A stretch of DNA of 64,000 bases, from assembly GCA_944327225.1 (NCBI GenBank), contig CALVGZ010000003.1, positions 62,001-126,000 of the forward strand, read 5' to 3'. Below the pieces are notes generated by a model. That model saw only the letters and a program-made list of their open reading frames with translations, did no database searches and was not told the origin of the DNA. This DNA is from Candidatus Gastranaerophilales bacterium. GTDB lineage: Bacteria > Cyanobacteriota > Vampirovibrionia > Gastranaerophilales > Gastranaerophilaceae. A program made the position numbers and the translations under genes. This document shows, piece after piece, positions 54,387 to 62,795 of the stretch (positions within the stretch are counted from its first letter, which is position 1; the number at the start of each line of letters is the position of its first letter).

Positions 54387-55433
54387 ATGAATATAAAAAC
54401 ATCCGACTATAACTATGAATTGCCAAAAGAATTAATTGCACAAAATCCTCTTGAAAAAAGAGAGTTTTGCAAAATGATGGTACTTGACAAATCAAATAAA
54501 ACAGTCGAAAATAAGCATTTTTATGACATTCTTAACTATTTAAATAAAGATGATATTCTTGTTTTAAACGATACAAAAGTGTACCCTGCAAGAGTTATTT
54601 CAAGAAGAAAGACAGGAGCAGCGGTTGAAATATTTTTACTAAATCCTGCACATCAAGCAAACCGCTGGGAAGCACTTACTAAAAACGCTAAAAGAGTTAA
54701 AGAAAATGAAATTTTAGACGTTTCAGACGAATTTAAAATCAAAATAATAAAAAAAGAACAAACAGAAAGTGAAAATGAAATTCCAAAATATCTGGTTGAG
54801 CTTATTTTCGAAGGTGAAAATATTTATGAAATTTTAAATAAATACGGTTCAATTCCTCTCCCACCCTATATTTCAAGAAAAACAAACGAAAAAGACACGA
54901 ATGATTATCAAACCGTTTTTGCAAAAAATATAGGTTCTGCCGCATGTCCAACTGCTGGATTGCATTTTACAAAAGAACTTTTAGAAAAAATTAAATCAAA
55001 AGGTATTAAAATTGCCTTCATCACACTAAATGTCGGATTAGGCACATTTATGCCAATAAAATCCGAAAATATTGAAGAACATAAAATGCACTATGAAAGT
55101 TTTGAAATACCTCTTGAAACGGAAAAAATATTTAGCGAAAAAAAGGGTTCAATTATAGCAGTCGGAACAACTGTTTTAAGATGCCTTGAGGCAACCTATC
55201 AAAAATACGGAAAAATTATCGCAACAAAAGATAAAACAAACATTTTTATATACCCTCCCTATAAAATTAAATCCATTGATAAGCTGATTACAAATTTTCA
55301 CCTACCAAAATCTACTTTAATTATGTTAGTCAGTGCTTTCGCCGGAAAAGATTTTATATTTAATGCATATAAGGAAGCAATAGAAAGAAAATACAGATTT
55401 TTTAGCTATGGCGACTGTATGTTGATTTATTAA
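54387..55433 (+). CDS. queA: tRNA preQ1(34) S-adenosylmethionine ribosyltransferase-isomerase
   Basis: Adds the epoxy-cyclopentane ring in queuosine synthesis. SDYNYELPKELIAQNPLEKR, ILVLNDTKVYPARVI, CPTAGLHFT and LNVGLGTFMPI are diagnostic. 348 residues is full length. No preQ1 riboswitch is visible; it is controlled with gcvPB. Confidence 0.97.
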   Translation: MNIKTSDYNYELPKELIAQNPLEKREFCKMMVLDKSNKTVENKHFYDILNYLNKDDILVLNDTKVYPARVISRRKTGAAVEIFLLNPAHQANRWEALTKNAKRVKENEILDVSDEFKIKIIKKEQTESENEIPKYLVELIFEGENIYEILNKYGSIPLPPYISRKTNEKDTNDYQTVFAKNIGSAACPTAGLHFTKELLEKIKSKGIKIAFITLNVGLGTFMPIKSENIEEHKMHYESFEIPLETEKIFSEKKGSIIAVGTTVLRCLEATYQKYGKIIATKDKTNIFIYPPYKIKSIDKLITNFHLPKSTLIMLVSAFAGKDFIFNAYKEAIERKYRFFSYGDCMLIY

Positions 55434-55465
55434 AAAACTATAATATAATCAAAAAAGGAGGGGTT

Positions 55466-56191
55466 ATGGAAAAAATTGAAAAATATCAAGCAATTATTTG
55501 CTGCACAATTATTGTTTTTGGTTTGTTATTGACTTCAATGATTTTTGCTTCAAGAATTCCAAAAAGCGAAAATATAACAGTAACAGGTTCAGCATATAAA
55601 ATTGTTAAATCAGACAGTGCTAAACTTGGTTTTGATATACAATCAAAAGCAAAAACACAAAAAGAAGCCTATGCTATAATAAAAAACCAATATCCTGAAG
55701 TTATAAAATACCTCAAAGAAAAAGGGATTGATTCAAAAAATATTGAAACTAAACCAATAAGCAGTTATTTTACATACAAAACAGGTCCAAATGGATATGC
55801 AACAAATGAAATTGCAAGCTATAATGCCTCTCAAGAAATACAAATAACTTCAAATGATGTAGAAAAAATAAAAAATATTTCAACAGATATTCAAAACCTA
55901 ACAGATAAAGGAATAAATTTATCAATATTTAGGCCGGAATATTTTTACTCGGATTTAGCTTCAATCAAAATTGATTTATTGAAAGAAGCAACACTTGACG
56001 CTAAACAAAGAGCTGAATCAATGTTAAAAGCAGCAGGAGCAAACGTAGGCAAAGTCAAACAAATGAGAATGGGAGTATTTCAAATTACCCCGCCGGATAG
56101 CACAATGGTTTCGGATATGGGTGTAAATGACACAACTACAATAGATAAAAAAGTTACAGCGGTTGCAAATATTGTATTCAAGGTAAAATAA
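55466..56191 (+). CDS. SIMPL-domain (DUF541) exported protein
   Basis: A 241-residue protein with an N-terminal membrane anchor or signal (about 11-30) and a SIMPL domain (ENITVTGSAYKIVKSDSAKL; SNDVEKIKNISTDIQNLTDKG; ATLDAKQRAESMLKAAGANV). Family members are periplasmic or outer-membrane associated with poorly known roles. A perfect AGGAGG precedes the ATG. Confidence 0.88.
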   Translation: MEKIEKYQAIICCTIIVFGLLLTSMIFASRIPKSENITVTGSAYKIVKSDSAKLGFDIQSKAKTQKEAYAIIKNQYPEVIKYLKEKGIDSKNIETKPISSYFTYKTGPNGYATNEIASYNASQEIQITSNDVEKIKNISTDIQNLTDKGINLSIFRPEYFYSDLASIKIDLLKEATLDAKQRAESMLKAAGANVGKVKQMRMGVFQITPPDSTMVSDMGVNDTTTIDKKVTAVANIVFKVK

Positions 56192-56194
56192 CTT

Positions 56195-56755
56195 ATGAAC
56201 GAAAAAGAAAAAATGCTAAACGGCAAGCTATACTCTTACAATGACAAAGAACTTATTGAAGACAGAAAAAAATGCAAAACACTTTGTTTTGAATATAACA
56301 ATACAAATTTTTTCGAGGTTGAAAAAAGAAGTCGACTATTAAAAAAAATATTGGGCAAAGTAGGCTCAAATTGCTTGATAGAACAAACCTTTCAATGTGA
56401 TTACGGATATAATATAGAAGTTGGAGATAATTTCTATTCCAATCACAACTTAATTATATTGGATTGTGCAAAAGTTACTTTTGGCAATAATATTTTAATT
56501 GGTCCAAATTGTTCCTTTTTTACTCCCGAACATCCTATAGATGTTAAAACAAGAAATAGCGGAGTTGAATATGCAAAAGAAATTAAAGTTGGTTCAAATG
56601 TATGGTTTGGGGGCAATGTCACAGTTCTTTCAGGAGTTTGCATAGGTGATAATTCTGTAATAGGTGCAGGAAGTGTTGTCACGAAAGATGTTCCGCAAAA
56701 TGTTATAGTTGCCGGAAACCCCGCAAAAATAATAAAATACATCTCTGAAAATTAA
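56195..56755 (+). CDS. Maltose/galactoside O-acetyltransferase-type enzyme
   Basis: A left-handed beta-helix acetyltransferase that uses acetyl-CoA on sugars. N-terminal Mac domain (EKMLNGKLYSYNDKELIEDR), hexapeptide repeats (VGSNVWFGGNVTVLSGVCIG, VIGAGSVVTKDVP) and the likely catalytic His in FFTPEHPIDV. 186 residues is typical. The start follows the SIMPL gene by 3 nt without its own ribosome site, so translation is probably coupled. Substrate uncertain. Confidence 0.92.
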   Translation: MNEKEKMLNGKLYSYNDKELIEDRKKCKTLCFEYNNTNFFEVEKRSRLLKKILGKVGSNCLIEQTFQCDYGYNIEVGDNFYSNHNLIILDCAKVTFGNNILIGPNCSFFTPEHPIDVKTRNSGVEYAKEIKVGSNVWFGGNVTVLSGVCIGDNSVIGAGSVVTKDVPQNVIVAGNPAKIIKYISEN

Positions 56756-58864
56756 CTACATTCCCGGAAGCGGAGCAGTATTATTCATAACCTTTTCATC
56801 ATCATATTCTATCAAATCTGATTTTGAAGCATCAAATATTTGTTTTTGTTTTTTGGGCTTTTGAGGTTTTGATTGCTCGATATTATTTTGATTTATCATA
56901 TCGGTGCTTGGTACTGGAGCAGAGGATTTTTGTTTATTTGTATTTTCGTCTTCATCGGTCTCATCAACAGTTTCATCCGCATCATCAAGCTTAATCGGAT
57001 TAAGAGCATTTGCTCCACCCATTTTAGGATAATCAAACACACTTTTTGGGAAATTCTGAATAGCAACCTTCATATATTCGGCAAAAACTCTTGCGGGCAT
57101 AGCTCCGCCTGTTATTCCCGGAAGCTTTGAATTATTATCATTTCCAACCCACACACCAGTTACCATATCAGGAGTGTATCCTACGAACCAAGCATCTCTA
57201 TAATCATTTGTTGTGCCAGTTTTACCGGCAACATTTGGGGCAATATTAGCTGCTTTACCCGTTCCAACTTCCACAACCTTTCTTAACATATATGTCATAC
57301 CGGCAGCGGTTTCAAAATTAATTACTTTAACAATCTTGGGGCCCGAATTTTCATATATTGTGACACCTCTTGAGTTTTCGACTCTTTCAACACAATACGG
57401 ACGAACTCTAAAACCACCGTTTGCAAAAGCACCATACGAAACAACCATATCGTATAATTTTACTCCATTTGAACCTAACGCAATCGTCATATCACTGGCC
57501 AAGGGGGTAGTAATACCCATTTCACGTGCCGTTTGAATAACCGCATCAACTCCGGATTTTTTAATCAAACGAACAGCCGCAACATTGGACGAAATTGCAA
57601 GAGCTTGCCAAATGGCAATCTTGCCCCTATATTTTTTACCATAATTTTTTGGAGTCCAATCCTGAATAGTTAAAGGGGTATCTTCAATAGTGTCATCAAC
57701 GCTAACACCTTGCTGAAGTGCCGTTGCATATACAAATGGCTTAAAAGAAGAACCTGAAGGTCTGATTGCTTTTGTTACTCTATCATACTGACTTTGTTCA
57801 TAATTCTTTCCGCCAATATAAGCATAAATTCTACCTGTAGTTGGAGAAAATGAAAATAACGCAATTTGGTTTGCAGGCTTTGTTAATCCTGCTTTTGTCA
57901 ACGCATTTTGAACAGCATTTTGGGCAGCATTTTGGGATTTATAATCAAGTGTAGTATAAATCTTTAAACCGCCTTGGGAAATTTCCTGTTCTTCAAAACC
58001 TATATTTTTCAACTCGTTCAGCACAAAATCTATATAGTAGGGTGCTTTATTGTACGAGTAGATACGGGGCTTATTTGATAAATGCAGCCCCTCCTTTTGA
58101 GCTGCTTGCATTTGTTCTTGTGTAATATATTTGTTACGATACATTCTTCTTAAAACTTGATTTCTTCTTTTTAATCCAGCCTTTTTATTTGCAAAAGGGG
58201 AATATATAGATGGTGCCTGAGGTAAACCTGCAATAAGAGCTTGCTCAGCAAGAGTCAATTGTGACAAATCTTTATCAAAAAAAGTTCTGGCAGCACTGGA
58301 AACCCCGTAAACACCGGATCCTAAATAAACAGAATTTAAATACAACTCCAATATTTCATCTTTTGAAATAGTTTTTTCAATTCTGTGAGCGATAATTAAT
58401 TCCTTAATTTTTCTATCGAAAGTACGTTCATTTGACAAAAATAATATTCTTGCAAGCTGCTGTGTAATTGTAGAACCACCCTGTTTTACTTCACCAGACA
58501 AAACATTTGTAATAGTAGATCTTATCATACCCATAGTGTCAAAACCTCTATGGTAATAGAAATTTTTATCTTCGGTTGCAATTACAGCTTCCTTTAAATA
58601 TTTTGGAATTTTATCTATTGAAACTTTTTCAAATTTGAACGCGGTAAACGTTTTTATTACTTCCCCATCGGCAGAATATATCGTCGTAACAGGGTTTGGC
58701 TTAATATCTTCAAAATTTGAAATAGGAGGAAGCGAGGCTAAATATATATTAAAAGCTGCAATGGCAGCAAGCATCGCCGAAACACACATCGAAAACAAAC
58801 ACAAAAAAATGTTGCGTTTTTTCGGTCCTCTTTTAGTAACTCTTTTTCTTCTAACACTATTCAT
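56756..58864 (-). CDS. Penicillin-binding protein 1A (glycosyltransferase/transpeptidase)
   Basis: A bifunctional peptidoglycan synthase anchored by one N-terminal helix (about 21-45). The GT51 domain has TEDKNFYYHRGFD, KQGGSTITQQLAR and RKIKELIIAHRIE. The transpeptidase has the serine in RPSGSSFKPF, an SSN motif, and KTGTTNDYRDAW. The C-terminal tail (about 640-702) is acidic then Pro/Lys-rich and probably disordered. 702 residues. Promoter and start are nearly fused, so the mRNA is likely leaderless. Confidence 0.96.
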   Translation of the reverse strand: MNSVRRKRVTKRGPKKRNIFLCLFSMCVSAMLAAIAAFNIYLASLPPISNFEDIKPNPVTTIYSADGEVIKTFTAFKFEKVSIDKIPKYLKEAVIATEDKNFYYHRGFDTMGMIRSTITNVLSGEVKQGGSTITQQLARILFLSNERTFDRKIKELIIAHRIEKTISKDEILELYLNSVYLGSGVYGVSSAARTFFDKDLSQLTLAEQALIAGLPQAPSIYSPFANKKAGLKRRNQVLRRMYRNKYITQEQMQAAQKEGLHLSNKPRIYSYNKAPYYIDFVLNELKNIGFEEQEISQGGLKIYTTLDYKSQNAAQNAVQNALTKAGLTKPANQIALFSFSPTTGRIYAYIGGKNYEQSQYDRVTKAIRPSGSSFKPFVYATALQQGVSVDDTIEDTPLTIQDWTPKNYGKKYRGKIAIWQALAISSNVAAVRLIKKSGVDAVIQTAREMGITTPLASDMTIALGSNGVKLYDMVVSYGAFANGGFRVRPYCVERVENSRGVTIYENSGPKIVKVINFETAAGMTYMLRKVVEVGTGKAANIAPNVAGKTGTTNDYRDAWFVGYTPDMVTGVWVGNDNNSKLPGITGGAMPARVFAEYMKVAIQNFPKSVFDYPKMGGANALNPIKLDDADETVDETDEDENTNKQKSSAPVPSTDMINQNNIEQSKPQKPKKQKQIFDASKSDLIEYDDEKVMNNTAPLPGM

Positions 58865-58872
58865 AGCAACAT

Positions 58873-58881
58873 ATTATAGCA
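58873..58881 (-). promoter_or_regulatory. Extended -10 promoter of PBP1A gene, leaderless
   Basis: TGCTATAAT on the minus strand is a perfect TGnTATAAT, with 8 nt between it and the ATG at 58864. No ribosome site. Confidence 0.6.
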
Positions 58882-58936
58882 AAAAGTAAAACTTGCAACA
58901 TTATGCACATAAAACTCTATAAAATTTAACAATTAA

Positions 58937-58970
58937 AAAATCGCTCCCCTTTAACCAAGGGAGCGATTTT
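58937..58970 (-). terminator. Terminator of the SLH gene
   Basis: AAAATCGCTCCC and GGGAGCGATTTT arms (58937-58948, 58959-58970). On the minus strand the second arm is followed by T. Confidence 0.9.
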
Positions 58971-58987
58971 GATATTCAAAACAATTA

Positions 58988-60412
58988 TTAGAATATAATT
59001 GTCAATTCTTCGTTTGGATTTAAAGCAGAAGAATTTGAAACAGATGGAACAATTGTATACAATAATTCATCACCGATTTCATAAATTACACCAAATGCGC
59101 CGGAAATAACGGTTTTAACAATTCCGTATACGCCTTTACCAAGTGTAACAAAGGAATTACCGAAGCTTGCAACACCACGTCCAAGATGTCCTGTGAATGT
59201 TTCAACAAGCGTATCTGATAATCTGTCGCCATATTCTTCTAAACCATTAGCCGAAATATTAACAACTTGGCCTACTGAACGACCTGCAACGCCAACTGTT
59301 CTAGCCGCAGCAGTGAACGGGAGTCCCAAAATTCTTGCAAAAATATTTGGATTTTTTAAACAATCAGCTTTTGCAGAAGTTAATTCTTTCGGGAATTTAG
59401 CACAGCAATCACCATTTTTAATTTCTGTAAATTTAACCGTAACAGAACCCGGATGAGTTCCAAGACCCGGTCTTTGAACTGTTACAACTTTACCGTAAAC
59501 GATAGAACCTGCTGGGAATGTTTTACCTTCTACCATTACTTCTTCAGTTGTTTTTGCAGCAAATCTGTCACCAATATTTGAATGTTTTGCATCTATTCTA
59601 TCAAGCATCTTAACTTTTATTGCAACAGGTGCAGCTTTAAACGCGTCACCGATTAACTTACCGTTTGCACCGTATTTTAATCTTAATTCGCCAATTAAGT
59701 TAGCAACTTGGTGTCTTGATAAATATGGAGCTTCAAGCAAAGTTTTTTCATCAGGCAAATTATCAATTAAACCTGAAGCGACAACTTCCTTTGTACAACC
59801 ATAAGCCCAAGTCGGGATATTTTCTATTTTTTTACCGTTCAGAGTAGGTGCTGTCCCATCATTTGTATAAGGAACTTCAATCAACTTGGCAACTGTTGCA
59901 AAAACTTCTGCTTTAGTAATTGCTTGATCAGGTTTAAATGATTTATCCGGATAACCAATCATAACATCGGCAGCTGTTGCTTTTTTAATTTCTTCACTAG
60001 CCCAATATGAAGCAGTTACGTCGGTATAGTTTTTAACCAATCCAACACTTTTCATATTTAAACCTTCAGATAACATATAAGCTAATTCGGATCTTGAAAT
60101 AGGCATTTTAATATCAAAATCTCTGTCACCTTTTCTAACGCTCATAGCGTTCAATAAATCTTTTGACCAAGCATTAACATACATGTTGTCTTTGTTTGTA
60201 AAACCAATTCTGCTCTTTTGTTTAAGAACTTTTCCACCGATTCTGTAAATACTGTCAGCATCCTTGAATTCCGTAGCATCAGCATTCATTAAAGACGGGT
60301 GAGCATAAACCTCAACTTTTTCCTGATTGCAGCAGGGTTGTTTTGCCATAACAACAGCACATGTTAAAAACATAGCTAAAGTCACAGATAACACTTGCGT
60401 AGTTTTTCTCAT
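58988..60412 (-). CDS. SLH-domain envelope protein
   Basis: A 474-residue exported protein with a signal peptide (about 1-23) and two or three SLH repeats (about 105-255; MPISRSELAYMLSEGLNMKS, SYWASEEIKKATAADVMIGY, KAEVFATVAKLIEVPYTNDG). A beta-rich domain (KVKMLDRIDAKHSNIGDRFA, FPAGSIVYGKVVTVQRPG) and a Gly-rich amphipathic C-terminus follow. SLH domains bind pyruvylated or secondary wall polymers, and in cyanobacteria they occur in major porins, but there is no evident barrel here. GGAG ribosome site. Confidence 0.85.
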   Translation of the reverse strand: MRKTTQVLSVTLAMFLTCAVVMAKQPCCNQEKVEVYAHPSLMNADATEFKDADSIYRIGGKVLKQKSRIGFTNKDNMYVNAWSKDLLNAMSVRKGDRDFDIKMPISRSELAYMLSEGLNMKSVGLVKNYTDVTASYWASEEIKKATAADVMIGYPDKSFKPDQAITKAEVFATVAKLIEVPYTNDGTAPTLNGKKIENIPTWAYGCTKEVVASGLIDNLPDEKTLLEAPYLSRHQVANLIGELRLKYGANGKLIGDAFKAAPVAIKVKMLDRIDAKHSNIGDRFAAKTTEEVMVEGKTFPAGSIVYGKVVTVQRPGLGTHPGSVTVKFTEIKNGDCCAKFPKELTSAKADCLKNPNIFARILGLPFTAAARTVGVAGRSVGQVVNISANGLEEYGDRLSDTLVETFTGHLGRGVASFGNSFVTLGKGVYGIVKTVISGAFGVIYEIGDELLYTIVPSVSNSSALNPNEELTIIF

Positions 60413-60514
60413 AGCATACTCCTATTCTTAGTTCGGAATTAATACTCCCTATAACACAAAACCATTATCCAACAATCAGAAAATATAGTCAAGAAAAAAA
60501 TGTTAAAAACATTG

Positions 60515-61705
60515 CTATATGAGACTTTTAATATCATTATATATTAAAAGTGAAGCCTCTTGAATTAAAGTTTTTGCGGCCCAATCATTTTTAGGTCTTT
60601 TTACAAGTACTGTTATGATATATTTTTTTCCGTTATCAGTATATATAATACCGGCATCACCCAACATTGAAGCAATATCACCTGTTTTATGTAAAACCAT
60701 AACATCTTTAGGTAATTTTTCTTTTAAAAGATGTGAGTTTTTTGTATTACCAAGATATTCTTTTAAAATGTTTTTATATTTAACATCAATATAATTTGGA
60801 TTATCTATATTATATAAAATTTTTGATATTTCTCTTGCGGTAATCTTATTTTCACCATCCAAATCAGGCAGCCACTCATGCAAAGAAGTTACCTTAAGCC
60901 CTAAATTCCTCATAGCACGATTAAAACCATCAATACCGCCAATTTCATATAAAAGCATATTTGTTGCAGAATTATCAGAATCCGCAATCATAATGTTAGC
61001 AAGATAATCAAGAGAATATATGTTTCCCGCCTTTGTATACTGTAAATTCCCCGAACCTAATGTCCTAAATTCCTCACTAAAAGCTCTTTTATCGGTAAGT
61101 TCAATTGGATGATCCGTATTTTTAGAATTCTCTATTAATCGCATAAGTTCAAATGCAATAGGAACTTTTATTATACTCGCAGAAGGATAAACCTCATCCG
61201 AATTGATTTCAAAGCCGGCACCTGTTGAATACTCCCAAACAAACACGCTCGGCATTAATTTAGGATATTTTTGAAACAAAGTAATTAATTTATTTTTTGT
61301 TTCCGTTAATTCAGATACCACCTGAATATCAGAAATTTCTTTGGATTTATCCGCTTTTGGCACAAGCAAACTTTTATCAAGTAAATATGAATTTTTGAGA
61401 TAGTTTCTTGTAGGATAAACATAAGATGACACATCAAGATTTAAATGCCTGTTAAAAATCCTGTTTAAATATAAAGGACAAAAGTAATTTTCATATACAT
61501 AAGGGCAAATATAATAGCACCAAGCACCCAAAATAAGCAAAGCAAAAAAAGTTACAACAATATTTTTTCTTTTAGCCTTTTTATTTTTTACAAACTTTTT
61601 TTTAACAGGTTTTACTGCCGTATCACAATAAGAATGATTTGCCTCGTACAAAGGTTCATAATAACGTTTTTGATTATAACTATATCTTTTTAGAGGACTT
61701 GACAA
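60515..61705 (-). CDS. Membrane-anchored class-A beta-lactamase-like serine hydrolase
   Basis: A 396-residue protein with a cytoplasmic Lys-rich tail, one helix (about 49-67) and an extracytoplasmic serine hydrolase domain. The motifs S177-I-I-K180, S243-D-N245 and K340-T-G342 are intact. The usual omega-loop ExxLN is not evident (the region reads LPDLDGENK), so it may be a transpeptidase-like or esterase-like relative and not a resistance enzyme. The start is TTG at 61705; no early ATG exists. Cyanobacteria have similar proteins. Confidence 0.82.
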   Translation of the reverse strand: MSSPLKRYSYNQKRYYEPLYEANHSYCDTAVKPVKKKFVKNKKAKRKNIVVTFFALLILGAWCYYICPYVYENYFCPLYLNRIFNRHLNLDVSSYVYPTRNYLKNSYLLDKSLLVPKADKSKEISDIQVVSELTETKNKLITLFQKYPKLMPSVFVWEYSTGAGFEINSDEVYPSASIIKVPIAFELMRLIENSKNTDHPIELTDKRAFSEEFRTLGSGNLQYTKAGNIYSLDYLANIMIADSDNSATNMLLYEIGGIDGFNRAMRNLGLKVTSLHEWLPDLDGENKITAREISKILYNIDNPNYIDVKYKNILKEYLGNTKNSHLLKEKLPKDVMVLHKTGDIASMLGDAGIIYTDNGKKYIITVLVKRPKNDWAAKTLIQEASLLIYNDIKSLI

Positions 61706-61806
61706 TACAATATACCCAAAAAACTGTCGACAAAAACAGTTTAAACAATATAAGATAAATAAACATAATATAAATGAATGAATTAAAAATTAATAATTTA
61801 AAATCA

Positions 61807-61815
61807 TGATATACT
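61807..61815 (+). promoter_or_regulatory. Extended -10 promoter of the GDEEF gene
   Basis: TGATATACT fits TGnTATAAT, 30 nt before the ATG at 61846. GGAG follows as ribosome site. Confidence 0.6.
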
Positions 61816-61845
61816 TTAAAAGAAGACTATTATGGAGTAGCGACT

Positions 61846-62721
61846 ATGAACATAATAATATTCAGTGAAAGCGGAAACTCTGAAATTATAAATTGCATTA
61901 ACACAATTGATGAAGTTGAAATCAGAGAATTCAACCTTGATGAATTAGAAAATTATAAACAATATAACCCTTCACTTCTAATCCTTGATTTCGATTTAGA
62001 AAAAATAAGAGAATTCTGTGCAGTTAGAAAGCTCGAGTGCAGCATTTTAATTCCAACGAATGAAATACCCGAAGACTTTATTGTAAGGGCATTAAGCTAT
62101 GACTACATACAAAAACCCATAAATAAAACAGAATTAAACATAAGAATAAAAGCTCTTTTAAAAACTTTTGAAACAAAAAAAGAACTTGTAAAATCCGCAA
62201 TATGTGACGAATTAACCGGACTATATAACAGAAAATATTTACACCACAGATTAGATGCCGAAATATCACGTTCAAAAAGATATGGAACACCTGTTTCCTG
62301 CCTATTGCTTGATATTGATTACTTTAAAATAGTAAATGATATGTACGGATATGACTGGGGTGATATTCTACTTAAAAAAATAGCTCAAATGTTAAGTGCA
62401 TTAGTTAGAAAAGAAGATGTACTAACCCGATACGGAGATGAAGAATTTATTGTAATATTACCCGAAACAACGGAACAACAAGCAATGATTTTTGCGGAAC
62501 GCTTTAGAAGCGATGTTGAAAAAATGGAATTTATACCTGCAAACGAAGAAGAACGCCATCCGATAACTATATCGGGCGGAATTGCATCTTTCCCTTGCGA
62601 TGGTGATATAGAAGAAAATTCAAATACATTAATAAGATACGCCGAACACGCACTTTATAATGCGAAACAATCAGGCAAAAATAAAATAATTGAATTTTCA
62701 AAAATGAATTTAGGTTGTTAG
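61846..62721 (+). CDS. Receiver-like plus degenerate GGDEF protein
   Basis: A 291-residue cytoplasmic protein. Residues 1-110 look like a response-regulator receiver fold (SLLILDFDLEKIREF, YIQKPINKTELNIRIKALL); the phosphorylatable Asp is not certain. A GGDEF domain (about 120-285) follows. The active site reads GDEEF (197-201) in place of GGDEF or GGEEF; the second Gly is Asp. The I-site RKED is intact at 188-191. This combination suggests a c-di-GMP-binding effector or weak cyclase. Confidence 0.85.
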   Translation: MNIIIFSESGNSEIINCINTIDEVEIREFNLDELENYKQYNPSLLILDFDLEKIREFCAVRKLECSILIPTNEIPEDFIVRALSYDYIQKPINKTELNIRIKALLKTFETKKELVKSAICDELTGLYNRKYLHHRLDAEISRSKRYGTPVSCLLLDIDYFKIVNDMYGYDWGDILLKKIAQMLSALVRKEDVLTRYGDEEFIVILPETTEQQAMIFAERFRSDVEKMEFIPANEEERHPITISGGIASFPCDGDIEENSNTLIRYAEHALYNAKQSGKNKIIEFSKMNLGC

Positions 62722-62754
62722 AATTAACCTGACTAAACTATTTAAAAAGTTATT

Positions 62755-62795
62755 AAAATGCTAAAAAATTCTTATATGAAATTTTTTAGCATTTT
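62755..62795 (+). terminator. Hairpin over the start of the TolC-like gene
   Basis: AAAATGCTAAAAAATT (62755-62770) and AATTTTTTAGCATTTT (62780-62795) are a perfect 16-bp inverted repeat with a 9-nt loop, then T-rich. It follows the GDEEF gene and contains both candidate TolC starts. Confidence 0.7.
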
